A DNA stretch of 46,274 nt, taken from assembly GCA_030673645.1 (NCBI GenBank), contig DAOVIO010000019.1, positions 1 to 46,274 on the forward strand. The letters are read 5' to 3'. This DNA is from JAGLSB01 sp023135955 (GTDB lineage Bacteria; Bacteroidota; Bacteroidia; Bacteroidales; GCA-2748055). Positions within the stretch are counted from its first letter, which is position 1, and each line of letters starts with the position of its first letter. Below are positions 9,248 through 17,901 of this stretch, one piece after another. The position numbers were made by a program, and so were the translations under genes. The notes under the pieces are model-generated. The model was not told where the DNA came from and ran no database searches. It saw only the letters and a program-made list of their open reading frames with translations.

Positions 9248-10825
9248 TCACCAACTTGCATTTGCTCGAATAAACTTATTGAGATCATTGAGGTAATTAT
9301 TGAAAATCTCCAGCAACCTAATCTGTATGACAATAAAATCATTTTTCTCAGGCTCATTTACTGAACCTGTCATTTCAATTAACAAGTCTTCTTTACTAAG
9401 TTTAGAATTAAAAGTTGGTACGGTTGTTAAATGTGCTCCAAAATGGTGTCGTGCTTGATCGATTATCAAAGCAGATGGATGATCTAGTTTAAACCCAGTT
9501 GGTAACAAATCAAACTTCTTTCTATGTATAGTCTTTTCAATAAGTATCTTATAAAGAGCTGATGTCAATCTAGACATATCTTCCTCATCCACACAAAGAG
9601 TTAGGAGGTCAATTGTTAAAGATTGATCATCCACTGTTGGTATAAATACTTCCTTCTTAACTTTACTTTTCGCAGTTTTATTTATAACCATTATTTTATT
9701 AACTATTTTTGAAACAAGTTCTTTAATTGTTTCACTATGTTGCAATCCAGAAACAAATTGAGAATTACTAAATTTATCTTCCAAATATTTCTTATATAAA
9801 CTCCCATTTATAAGAAAAGTACCGTCCTTACTCTTGATATAACCACGATTAATTAGCAATTGACTAATAGAACTACTTTCAATTGAATTGCCAATTAATA
9901 TCGATTTAAGTAAACCTAATTCTTGCTCATTAAACTTATTCGTCCCTACTTCAAAATGAGGTAATAAAACAGTATAGTCAATATCACTACTGTTTAAAAG
10001 TTCGTTACCTATAAGTTTTGAATAAAACGGAATTCCTCCTGAAAGATCATAGACACTTTGTGATTTTTTTATTTCATAAATACCAGTATCCATATCCTTG
10101 GTAAGATAATCCCACATTTCATCAAAATCTACTCTATTTAATGGTGGCAAAAAGATAATCTGAGCACCAAGTGTGTTCAACTCAGGTGAGCCAATGTTAC
10201 TCCCTAGTTTTTCCCAAGTTTCAGATCCCGCAACAACAAATTGCAATTGTTTTTTATCAATTAATGGAGGTAGCTCAGATATTGATCTTATTTGAAAAAA
10301 CGCCTGTGGATTATCAAATGAATATTTAAATAAATATTCATACTCATCAATTAGTAGAATGAACGTTTTCCCTAAATGCGATGAATAAAAATCTACAACT
10401 TCCGAAAAAACACTATTAACTCTATTATCCTTTAGGATTGACAATCTATCGTATATATCTTCCCAACAGGTTGAAGGGAATAATTCAATATTATGAAAGA
10501 TTTCAGAATCATCTATCATCTTATGTATAGACAATGACTGAATACATTTTGAGATAATAAATCGAAAAATGTTTGCGCTGCCTTTTATGCTGGGATGATT
10601 TTTAAAATTGAGAAATACTGGGATATATTGATTATAATTCTGAGATAGTGATTTTTCTAAACACTTCAAAGTAGAAGTTTTCCCATACCTTCTTTCTCCA
10701 CACAATTGAAGATTTGCACCTCTCAATAAATTGATAATTAGTTTATTAAGAGCCTGTCCCTCCTTATTTCTGCCAAATAATAACTTAGGATCAGTTACTA
10801 TATCGCTGGTTCTAAATCCATTCAT
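9248..10825 (-). CDS. STAND/ORC-like P-loop ATPase, second gene of the two-ATPase module
   Basis: A 525-aa soluble protein of the AAA_ATPase_2/ORC-like kind. It starts with an FGRNKEGQALNKL box typical of ATPases related to Cdc6 and archaeal AAA ATPases. Walker A is CGERRYGKTSTL (about residue 45), Walker B is FILLIDEYEYL (about 150), and a sensor-1-like region FVVAGSETWEKLG follows. The C-terminal half is helical or winged-helix-like, and no nuclease, protease or TIR effector motif is visible. Its ATG overlaps the stop of the preceding ATPase gene by four bases, so the two are probably translationally coupled and work together. Function is unknown; the context of nucleases and IetAS suggests defence. 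Confidence 0.65.
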   Translation of the reverse strand: MNGFRTSDIVTDPKLLFGRNKEGQALNKLIINLLRGANLQLCGERRYGKTSTLKCLEKSLSQNYNQYIPVFLNFKNHPSIKGSANIFRFIISKCIQSLSIHKMIDDSEIFHNIELFPSTCWEDIYDRLSILKDNRVNSVFSEVVDFYSSHLGKTFILLIDEYEYLFKYSFDNPQAFFQIRSISELPPLIDKKQLQFVVAGSETWEKLGSNIGSPELNTLGAQIIFLPPLNRVDFDEMWDYLTKDMDTGIYEIKKSQSVYDLSGGIPFYSKLIGNELLNSSDIDYTVLLPHFEVGTNKFNEQELGLLKSILIGNSIESSSISQLLINRGYIKSKDGTFLINGSLYKKYLEDKFSNSQFVSGLQHSETIKELVSKIVNKIMVINKTAKSKVKKEVFIPTVDDQSLTIDLLTLCVDEEDMSRLTSALYKILIEKTIHRKKFDLLPTGFKLDHPSALIIDQARHHFGAHLTTVPTFNSKLSKEDLLIEMTGSVNEPEKNDFIVIQIRLLEIFNNYLNDLNKFIRANASW

Positions 10826-12471
10826 GATGTATATCCTTCCAAAAAATTCAATTCCAACTTAATATCATTATGCCGGCGAAACCACCATCTTCTAAATAAG
10901 TCGACTGCAATAAAATATTCATTTTCACGTCCAACCTTTACAATCCCTTTTGTTTTAAGTCTTTGCAGACCCTGACTAATTAATACATTAATTCCTGTTA
11001 ATTTGTTTATATCCCATAATTCAAAAATATCAGTAATCTTCATCCCTTCGGGTTTGGAATTATTTTTATTTAAAAAGGATAAGGTGGAAATTAAAGCATT
11101 TATTTCATTTGATTCTGTTGGATCATGTTGATTATTAAGAAATACTCCTTCAGCAAGAGTGTTGATCATAGAAGTAATAGGAGGTTCATCCTGTCCAATC
11201 AATAATCTAACAACTATTTCAACATCATCAAATTCAATATTTTCAATTCCATTCTCTAAACTGTAAAAACCCAGGTTTTTACACAATATTTGAATGAAAT
11301 ATGGAATTCTATTTGATAGTTGCAAAATATAATTTAAGGCATCTTCACTAAATTTCAATTTTCCATCCCAAACATTAATTAGATCTTTTGCAGATTCTAC
11401 GCTGATTTGGCTTACTTCATAATCAATTGTATTTGCAAACTGCCCTGTAATTCCAATTTCAGGATCACTAATCATGTCCTTAATATCATAAGTTCCTGCA
11501 AAAAGAAAACTAACCAATCCCTTCATCGATAATTCTCTTATCACAGATAGAAATGAGGCATCCAATTGAGCCCCTTTATGTAATGTTCTAAAAAAAGTAA
11601 ATTCATCAATAAAAATTATAGGATATATATTATCAAGTTTCAATTCGCTAATAACTCTTTTAAATGTTGCAAATCTGTATTTGCCAGACGTTGTAGCTTT
11701 TTGAATAACATCTAAAGTCTTATCCAAAGCTATTGTTTTCTTGGCATTTAAAGAGTATAATTTTTTAATAATGCAATCTTCAACAAGGTAGGTCCACATA
11801 CCCTCAGCCTTTGAGTGTGACGCTGCTTGTCCAAAATTCCAAATGAAAGGAGATATTTTAAATGGTATTCCATCAATACGAATCTGCTGTCCCTCTATGT
11901 CTTTCGACAAGTATTCAATAATTGTGCTTTTACCAGTTCTAGTTAGGCCATATAAAATATAGGTTTGCTTTCTGCTGATGGAAGATGTATAATGCTTCTT
12001 CAAGCGATCAATAATCTCAACTCTTCCCTTAAATAAAGATTCTTGAGGTATTCCAATTTCAGTCCATGGTACACTTTCATAATCTTTTTCAGAAGGAGAG
12101 ATTATTTTAGCTTTATTTACTGCAATGTTCTCATCAAGATGAATTTTTGAATCTAAATCAATCGACTCTTTTATTTTCGGAGGTACTACAGTCTCAACTT
12201 CTATATCTGACTCATTATTAACTAGCTTAATCCTAGATTTTGGTTCTTTTCCAGAAGGTCGTTCTTCATCCTTTTGATCAACTTTGTTAAAGTTAAGCTT
12301 CCTCCAAGATAATATTGATTCAAGTTTAATATTATTTTCTTGCAGAAGCGATGAAACTATTACATAGGAGTTTGTTAACTTTTTAATATTACCAGTTACC
12401 TCTATTCCAGGCTTAATAACAAGTTGTATTGAGTCACCAACCTTTAATGATTTGATAAATAATTCTTCCAT
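10822..12471 (-). CDS. P-loop ATPase with N-terminal SH3/Sm-like domain, first gene of the two-ATPase module
   Basis: 549 aa. Residues 1-60 look like a small beta-barrel (KVGDSIQLVIKPGIEVTGNIKKLTNSYVIV), as in Sm/SH3-type modules. A charged linker runs to about 130. A STAND/ORC-like ATPase follows: a PQESLFKGR box, Walker A YGLTRTGKSTI (about 177) and Walker B IYPIIFIDEFTFF (about 290), with SFLFAGTYDIKD as a sensor-1-like strand. The C-terminus is winged-helix-like and ends in an aromatic, basic LFRRWWFRRHNDI segment that could contact nucleic acid. It is coupled by an ATGA overlap to the second ATPase. No known two-gene system with this exact make-up comes to mind; role unknown. Confidence 0.65.
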   Translation of the reverse strand: MEELFIKSLKVGDSIQLVIKPGIEVTGNIKKLTNSYVIVSSLLQENNIKLESILSWRKLNFNKVDQKDEERPSGKEPKSRIKLVNNESDIEVETVVPPKIKESIDLDSKIHLDENIAVNKAKIISPSEKDYESVPWTEIGIPQESLFKGRVEIIDRLKKHYTSSISRKQTYILYGLTRTGKSTIIEYLSKDIEGQQIRIDGIPFKISPFIWNFGQAASHSKAEGMWTYLVEDCIIKKLYSLNAKKTIALDKTLDVIQKATTSGKYRFATFKRVISELKLDNIYPIIFIDEFTFFRTLHKGAQLDASFLSVIRELSMKGLVSFLFAGTYDIKDMISDPEIGITGQFANTIDYEVSQISVESAKDLINVWDGKLKFSEDALNYILQLSNRIPYFIQILCKNLGFYSLENGIENIEFDDVEIVVRLLIGQDEPPITSMINTLAEGVFLNNQHDPTESNEINALISTLSFLNKNNSKPEGMKITDIFELWDINKLTGINVLISQGLQRLKTKGIVKVGRENEYFIAVDLFRRWWFRRHNDIKLELNFLEGYTS

Positions 12472-12522
12472 TGGTTCAGTTATTATTGGTTAAAATAAGT
12501 TTTTGTTTCCTATTCATTTCAC

Positions 12523-12556
12523 TCCCCCCAAACCTTTACTATCCGGTCTTTGATCT
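12523..12556. repeat. 34-bp direct repeat, copy 2
   Basis: Partner of 9027-9060 with three mismatches, located 51 bp upstream of the first ATPase gene and 18 bp beyond the stop of the nuclease-like gene. On the minus strand it reads as a short peptide tail KDRIVKVWGE followed by TGA, out of frame with the preceding nuclease-like gene. Confidence 0.8.
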
Positions 12557-12574
12557 TTTTCCTAAATATATGAA

Positions 12575-13222
12575 TTAAACTATTTCAATAAAAACAAAAT
12601 TACATCCGAGTTCATCTCTAACACGGTTTTCTAATTCTAAGATAAGAACATCTTGTTTTAAATCAACAACTCCTGCAACAACTAAAAAAAGTGATTTATA
12701 ATTACCGTTTCTCTTATAACCACCAATTTGCCCAACAACATTATTCATAGGATGATTCTTATTAATCTTATCAGCCCATTTAAGTTCTAATCCAACCTTC
12801 CCTGAGCCGAGGTCAATATCAATTTCCAATGACTTGTTCGGATTACCTCTATGAACATTTAGGAAATATGTTTTAAAATGATTTTCAAGATCTTTATTCC
12901 ACTCAACCTCGGCTTGTCTGCTTTTTTTAAATTCGCTATACTTCTTATTGGTTAGTTTATAATCTGATAATGATTTTATAACTGCTTCACTATCTATATA
13001 ATCATCAAGAAGTTTATTATCATAATTACGCTTTTTGTCCTTATAAGAGATTTTAAAAGACTTGAAATATTGTACTCTCTCCAATACAATATTCTCATTC
13101 AACTCAAATGTAACCTCATTATGTTCTATACCAATATCAGCAAGCTCATTAAAACCAATCTCAACATCATTGTTCTGCAATTTATGTTTAAGATAGTTGT
13201 TAATTTTTGAATTTGTTTTCAT
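12575..13222 (-). CDS. PD-(D/E)xK-like nuclease-fold protein
   Basis: A 215-aa soluble protein. The C-terminal half has the outline of a restriction-endonuclease-like core: an acidic strand LEIDIDLGSGK (about residue 135), the signature VGLELKWA (E-x-K, about 147) and then NVVGQIGGYKR (about 162), where the Gln and the helix fit the QxxxY-type motif of PD-(D/E)xK enzymes. The strand SLFLVVAGV follows. The N-terminal 110 residues are charged and unrecognised and could bind DNA or a partner. It is the last gene of a tightly spaced set (gaps of 12, 12 and 5 bp upstream) and is followed by the repeat-flanked ATPase module. Catalysis is inferred from motif spacing only. Confidence 0.5.
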   Translation of the reverse strand: MKTNSKINNYLKHKLQNNDVEIGFNELADIGIEHNEVTFELNENIVLERVQYFKSFKISYKDKKRNYDNKLLDDYIDSEAVIKSLSDYKLTNKKYSEFKKSRQAEVEWNKDLENHFKTYFLNVHRGNPNKSLEIDIDLGSGKVGLELKWADKINKNHPMNNVVGQIGGYKRNGNYKSLFLVVAGVVDLKQDVLILELENRVRDELGCNFVFIEIV

Positions 13223-13234
13223 TATTGATATGTG

Positions 13235-13483
13235 TTAATTTAATTTGTTTTCAATATTGTCAATTGAAGATTTAAATTTCAGATTCCATAAATTTTGAGC
13301 AGTATTAGCTTCATATTTAAGGGAAGGGTATTTTTCAATTACACCATTGACAGTAGACAATTGACTTATGTAAAAAGAATATGATTTTATCATTTCATCT
13401 AACTCCGTATCAGAGTATTCATTCTGAGCGCAAGTCAAATGGCATGTGAAAAAGATGAAAAATATTAAAGTTAAGATTCTCAT
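13235..13483 (-). CDS. Small secreted protein, unknown
   Basis: 82 aa with a clear signal peptide (MRILTLIFFIFFTCHLTCAQ, cleavage likely after AQ), leaving about 60 residues of charged, helical mature protein. It could also be a lipoprotein using Cys 14 or 18, but there is no good lipobox. It is spaced 12 bp from both neighbours, as in an operon. I do not recognise it. A secreted protein beside a cytoplasmic nuclease-fold protein is unusual. Confidence 0.5.
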   Translation of the reverse strand: MRILTLIFFIFFTCHLTCAQNEYSDTELDEMIKSYSFYISQLSTVNGVIEKYPSLKYEANTAQNLWNLKFKSSIDNIENKLN

Positions 13484-13495
13484 TTTACCAGGGTT

Positions 13496-13687
13496 CTATT
13501 TAACATGTGTTCCAGCACCTAAATCATGTGATGGTATCTTTTTAATTGAACGCCAACGTTCCTCGTTTATGGTGTCGTTTGACCCTTCAATGCACATTCC
13601 TTTCAAACCGCTACAAAGTTTAGAAAATGAACCTAAACTAAAAGCATGGTACGACACGCCAAATGCACTATACACGATGCTACCCAT
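13496..13687 (-). CDS. Small hypothetical ORF or decayed fragment
   Basis: 63 codons, starting 5 bp after the stop of the membrane-anchored protein gene and ending 12 bp before the next start. The protein (MGSIVYSAFGVSYHAF...) resembles nothing I know. The tight spacing supports it being translated. The odd composition and lack of a clear ribosome binding site leave open that it is a remnant. Confidence 0.3.
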   Translation of the reverse strand: MGSIVYSAFGVSYHAFSLGSFSKLCSGLKGMCIEGSNDTINEERWRSIKKIPSHDLGAGTHVK

Positions 13688-13692
13688 AGTTT

Positions 13693-14361
13693 TTATTTGT
13701 TAGGTTTCATCAATACAAAATTATTTATCATATAATCATATCTGTCCGGATTGTATTCATAAAATATTTTTGGTATGTGCATTCCAATAGTATATGTAAA
13801 TGGTATCTTATAGATCGAATAAAAGAGGCATTGCATTTCATGCTCTACATCTACTTCTCGTACAAAATAATTAAATCGTATTTCTATCGCCTCTCTATTA
13901 CTGACATATACTTTCCTAGGACTAAAATTATATATATTTGAGTTAACCAATTTTGGTAACATACTTCTATAGTTTGCTTCGAGTCCCATAGCTTTATTAT
14001 CCCACAAAGTCCAAATATCAATATCGGATTCCATGTCACTTATTTCTATCACATTAATTGAAAATGAAATAGCACTATCAATTTGACCTGCCCTAATAAT
14101 ATTATGTTCAGATACTCCTCTATCAACGCTCCAATTATTTGGAAAATCCATTGCAAATCCATATTTAAAATTTGAATAGACCAAAGAAGTGGAATCAAGA
14201 TGCTCGATTTTATTACCGTGAAGATTACTTTCTTTGAAAGACGGTTCAAAATCAGAGGTGTCTGGAGAGTTATTCACCTGAGATTTCTGAACGAATAAGA
14301 CTATCGTGATGATGATTAGTCCAGCAAATAATATGTAAGAATTTCTAATTTTTTTATTCAT
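13693..14361 (-). CDS. Membrane-anchored extracytoplasmic protein, PsbP/DUF-like
   Basis: 222 aa. One N-terminal hydrophobic segment (about residues 8-24, YILFAGLIIITIVLFV) acts as an uncleaved anchor or signal. The rest is beta-rich and extracytoplasmic, with FKYGFAMDFPNNWSV near residue 65. That 'Y-x-F-P-x-W' start is typical of PsbP/MOG1-like domains in many secreted proteins. The start is supported by an AAAGGAG ribosome binding site 8 bp before the ATG, strong for a Bacteroidete. It heads the four-gene set running to 12575. The function is not known. Confidence 0.5.
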   Translation of the reverse strand: MNKKIRNSYILFAGLIIITIVLFVQKSQVNNSPDTSDFEPSFKESNLHGNKIEHLDSTSLVYSNFKYGFAMDFPNNWSVDRGVSEHNIIRAGQIDSAISFSINVIEISDMESDIDIWTLWDNKAMGLEANYRSMLPKLVNSNIYNFSPRKVYVSNREAIEIRFNYFVREVDVEHEMQCLFYSIYKIPFTYTIGMHIPKIFYEYNPDRYDYMINNFVLMKPNK

Positions 14362-14757
14362 AGCTTTTTCTCCTTTTTTATATGTACTACAAAGTCGTAT
14401 ATAAAAACCTCTGGAATGTTCTTATGTTTAGAAGAGTAGTAAAATTATCTATTCTAATATAGGAATAATATTCCAGAATCTTTTTTCCAGTCAATTAAAC
14501 TTGTAAGAAACACAAAGTATAAATACTCAAAATATTGTTTTAATGGAATTTACTAAAATATTCTCACGAAGGTATAAATCCTAATCTCCCATTAACAAAA
14601 TACAAATAATGATAATTAAAAGAAGGAGATTAATAAGAGATGATTATTTATTTATTTCTTACATCATTAAGTATTTTATAATTGTGAGGAGGAGCAAAAT
14701 AAATTAATAACTATAAAGAAATAATAAATTAGCTACAATTCTGGAACTTAATTGTAA
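14362..14757. other. 396-bp AT-rich intergenic region
   Basis: No ORF with coding character is seen on either strand. It must hold the promoter of the minus-strand set that begins at 14361, but only a poor match (CGACTTTG about 40 bp upstream) was found. This is the junction between the defence-like cargo and the element backbone. Confidence 0.5.
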
Positions 14758-14994
14758 TCAGAACCCTGGAGGTCTCCCTGTCATTTCTGGCCTAGTATCT
14801 TCAATTTCCCTTTCAGAAATACTCTGATTAACTCCATCAATACCATGGGAAACGAACATTCTGCATACATCACTAACGGACATTTTTATTTTCGAGCTGA
14901 ATGTTGCCAGCTTCTGATGCTCCCAGTATTTAAGACGGAAGGTGATCAGGTGGCTCCTCTTCTCATATGGATATCTTATTTTTTTACGTCCCAT
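14758..14994 (-). CDS. Small RHH/MobC-like DNA-binding protein
   Basis: 78 aa, highly basic at the N-terminus (MGRKKIRYPYEKRSHLITFRL). The strand SHLITFRL followed by helices YWEHQKLATFSSKIKMSVSDVCRMFV fits a ribbon-helix-helix or MobC-type relaxosome accessory fold. The C-terminus is a Pro/Arg tail. Such proteins are common beside transfer or replication genes of Bacteroidetes mobile elements. No relaxase is visible nearby, so mobilization is not shown; it could equally be a small regulator. Confidence 0.4.
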   Translation of the reverse strand: MGRKKIRYPYEKRSHLITFRLKYWEHQKLATFSSKIKMSVSDVCRMFVSHGIDGVNQSISEREIEDTRPEMTGRPPGF

Positions 14995-15045
14995 GATATT
15001 TAATATTCTTATTATACAAAAAAAAATACGGCGGATGAATTCCTT

Positions 15046-15294
15046 TCAATGAAAACCTCTGCCCCTGATACTCAGTACCTGATTCCCACGCACTATTCCC
15101 TCGGCACAGATAACAACAATATTCCCTTTTCTATACCATGTTCTTTGTTTTCTCACTAAGTGATGGACAAGCGTATGATAGTTAAGCGCTCCTCCACTTG
15201 CTTCTACTAATCGCCGCTTGTTCGTATATATAGTAGCTTCCCCTCTGCCGTCTTCCTCCATTCGAAACATTACATAATATTTCTTATTTGTCAT
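15046..15294 (-). CDS. Small basic hypothetical protein
   Basis: 82 aa, basic, soluble, with no known motif. It has an N-terminal strand KKYYVMFRMEEDGRG and an element-typical Arg/Gly-rich tail. It lies 51 bp upstream of the MobC-like gene on the same strand, so the two may be co-transcribed. The role is unknown. Confidence 0.45.
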   Translation of the reverse strand: MTNKKYYVMFRMEEDGRGEATIYTNKRRLVEASGGALNYHTLVHHLVRKQRTWYRKGNIVVICAEGIVRGNQVLSIRGRGFH

Positions 15295-16151
15295 AAATTA
15301 CATTTAAACAATATTGGTAACGTGTAATTATCTAATAAAGATATGAATAATTGAAAGCAATGTCAAGAAATAAACTTGATAATTACATTTATTCTAGTAA
15401 ATGATATATCAGTAGAAATAAGGTAAGTGAGTCTCCAGGTGGGCTCAATGTTAAATTAGAGGATGATCCAATCGTAAAGAAAATCGAAAATGCGGACCCG
15501 GGCCCCTATCTATCTTATTCTCTGTGTTTCAGTAGTGTAGATTCAAAATCTATTCCCATTCCTACACCTAAAGAATAATCCACTCGTGTTGTAGATTTAA
15601 CATAATGAACATTATGGGCAATAACTTTATTTGATTATCAGAGCGTTAGAAATCCGCTTGTTTTTTTGTTGGAGAGGGGTGTCTGTCTCTCCACTTGCAA
15701 TAGGGACTGTATGTATTACATAAAAAAATAGCAACATTGTATTTTCTCTAAAACTTTTATAATCTGAGAGATATGCATTTTCTTGCTTTTTTAACCGAAT
15801 ACAATAATTTATCGATTGCATCTAAAACAGATCAATTTTCCATAATACTCACACAAAATCCATCACATTACTTTTGGACGTAAAGATAACAGATTAATAC
15901 TTCTGTGTTGCAGTGTTAATCGATGATTCAACCCCGTTTTACATAATAAAGACTATTTTGTAAAGATTTTTCCATTTATTAAGGACAGTATCCCCCGTCA
16001 TCCCAATAATGGTGGAATATTCGACTGGGTTGGGATGTTTGCTATTTAACGCCACAAAACCATTATTAAATCAATAATAAAATTTCTATCCAATCCTTCT
16101 ATGTGTCTTATCATGCTATTAGGGATTTAACTGAGAGTGGATTTAGTTGGG
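15295..16151. other. 857-bp region without a confident gene
   Basis: No convincing gene is found. On the plus strand a frame without a start codon (about 15410-15578) reads protein-like text such as DDPIVKKIENADPGPYLSYS before a stop and may be a gene remnant. A 64-codon minus-strand ORF at 15627-15821 has poor composition and is not called. An 8-bp inverted repeat lies at 15999-16037. Its position next to a polymerase-like gene makes it a place to look for a replication or transfer origin, but there is no direct evidence. Confidence 0.4.
15999..16037. repeat. 8-bp perfect inverted repeat
   Basis: CATCCCAA at 15999-16006 pairs with TTGGGATG at 16030-16037 around a 23-base loop. No T-run follows on either strand, so it is not a typical terminator. 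It lies 115 bp downstream of the zinc-ribbon gene that follows the polymerase-like gene. Confidence 0.5.
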
Positions 16152-16322
16152 TCAATCCAGTTTGCAACCATTCTGACACTGCCAGGATCCTCGATAATAC
16201 CTGGCAACTCCATTAGCACGATCAACACCTGATTGTACTTGAGCGTAGTGCTTTGCTCCACAAACCCGGCAAACCATTAGTCCTGTGCTCGGGTCAACAA
16301 GTTTCATTACTTTCTTCATCAT
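16152..16322 (-). CDS. Small zinc-ribbon protein
   Basis: About 56 aa from the ATG at 16322. The open frame reaches 16358, but the start 2 bp after the polymerase-like gene's stop is preferred. Two Cys pairs are visible, VCRVCGAKH and WQCQNGC, giving a CxxC...CxxxC zinc ribbon. Such mini-proteins are frequent in Bacteroidetes mobile elements. The tight spacing suggests co-expression with the polymerase-like protein; the function is unknown. Confidence 0.55.
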   Translation of the reverse strand: MMKKVMKLVDPSTGLMVCRVCGAKHYAQVQSGVDRANGVARYYRGSWQCQNGCKLD

Positions 16323-16324
16323 AA

Positions 16325-17650
16325 TTAATTCTTTTTCAATGATTCTACATGAAAACATGGTACTACACCGAAGTTTTTGTCAAATACCTTTTCGCATATA
16401 TGCAATGCTTCATCTGCCTGTTCATCTGTAACAATAATGGAATCATGAATCGTAAGAGGAACAATATCATGGCTTACAAGTATTTGGCAAATAAGGTCAA
16501 TAAATACATTTGATTCCAACCTTTGAAGAAATACAGATAGTTTCCTATGGTCTTTATACTTCAATAAATAAACGATCTTATATGTTGAAGGGAACACCTT
16601 GGCAAATAGTCTTTTCTCCTTGGAATAAGGCTTTATCTTTTTATAATCCTTAAAGATCTCATTTCTCGAAAATAGGATTGCAAATAAAATTTCTTTCACT
16701 TCATCACGGGATAAAGTTTCATCATCAAGACTTGATATAAGTTCATCATAAAAGCGTCCAGTAACAACAGTCTCTTGAAATTTCAAAAGTTCGCCATTTT
16801 TAAAAAATGGTTCATTATGGTGAATTTTTGATAAGGTATTAAACTGTTGTTTACCAAACCATTTTACAATATCAATACCCAATAAACCAGAACATAAAGG
16901 TATATCCTTGGTGTTGATGTTAAATATGTTATCCTTAATGTGGTTTAATAAAATATTAAGAAAGAATGGTTGTGAATTAGCTAAATCAATAGATATATAA
17001 TCCTTTTTTATAAATTGTCTTAATTCTGATTTAAGATTGGTTAGATTTGTGTCAAGCCTTTGATTTGTTGAGTTTCTTTTGAAATATCTAAACCTCTTAT
17101 CTTTTAACATTTGTAATGATGTATGATAATAATATTTCTTTGCTTCATCAGGTTGTTGTTTTACCCATTCTTTCGCCTTCCCATAATCCAATTCAATTTT
17201 CTTAAATAATCTATACATTTCTTTCAGATGAGGTGATAACCGGTTTATATGGGATCGATTCAATTTTTTTTTGTGGATTAACTTTGAATATAAATTTGTG
17301 TCTGGCTTAATTTCATATTCTCGAAATCCTTTCAAATAATCCGGATTTAATTTGTAGTGATAAGTTTTCCCCCCAATAGTATAGTTATCACGTTTTAAAA
17401 TTTCACCATTTACAAGATATTTAATATACTGATATATATTCCAGACGGTTATACTTTTAAGATATTTAGTATTGAGTGGCAAATACTCCTTTTTATTCTG
17501 TTGAATTTGTTTAATAGTTAGATGGTGTGCCAGGTAATAGAAATACTCTATACTGTATTTCCATGATGGTGGATGTGTTGCTATATATTGTTCCATTTTA
17601 ATTACGAATAATTCTGGCAGATATAATATGATTGGTTTGGAAACTTGCAC
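16325..17650 (-). CDS. Divergent family-A DNA polymerase-like protein
   Basis: 441 aa from a GTG at 17650; an ATG at 17596 is an alternative. The palm motifs of family-A polymerases can be picked out. Motif A is YISIDLANSQPFFLN (Asp about residue 221), an O-helix-like stretch is SRDEVKEILFAILFSRNE with Arg and Lys spaced as in motif B, and motif C is LTIHDSIIVTD (His-Asp about 402). The exonuclease domain is absent and the whole is half the length of PolA. The N-terminal 200 residues look winged-helix-like and basic, as in replication initiators. It sits in the backbone of an integrated element, so a role in element replication or repair is plausible (inference). Polymerase activity is not shown. 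Confidence 0.55.
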   Translation of the reverse strand: MQVSKPIILYLPELFVIKMEQYIATHPPSWKYSIEYFYYLAHHLTIKQIQQNKKEYLPLNTKYLKSITVWNIYQYIKYLVNGEILKRDNYTIGGKTYHYKLNPDYLKGFREYEIKPDTNLYSKLIHKKKLNRSHINRLSPHLKEMYRLFKKIELDYGKAKEWVKQQPDEAKKYYYHTSLQMLKDKRFRYFKRNSTNQRLDTNLTNLKSELRQFIKKDYISIDLANSQPFFLNILLNHIKDNIFNINTKDIPLCSGLLGIDIVKWFGKQQFNTLSKIHHNEPFFKNGELLKFQETVVTGRFYDELISSLDDETLSRDEVKEILFAILFSRNEIFKDYKKIKPYSKEKRLFAKVFPSTYKIVYLLKYKDHRKLSVFLQRLESNVFIDLICQILVSHDIVPLTIHDSIIVTDEQADEALHICEKVFDKNFGVVPCFHVESLKKN

Positions 17651-17901
17651 ATCACTAATTTTTTAATTTGATAAAAATTTCCTTCTCAATATTTAATAAC
17701 CCCCAGAAGATTATTTGAAAACCAATCCGTATCTCATGATTAATAAAAATTTTGTAAATACTTCTATTTCTATTATCTTTACTCATTGATGTTTAAGCTT
17801 TTACCGGAGTTTGCTTTTGACCAGGCTACTCCGGTTTGTTTTTTAGTCATTGATTATCCTGAGTTCCTGAAACTAACTTGTATAATAAAAGTCATTAAAT
17901 A

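Noticed and set aside
13446..13703. 85-codon plus-strand ORF
   Set aside because: Antisense to the tightly spaced minus-strand genes, with no ribosome binding site or recognisable features.
15627..15821. 64-codon minus-strand ORF
   Set aside because: No protein-like motif, no ribosome binding site, chance-length ORF in AT-rich DNA.
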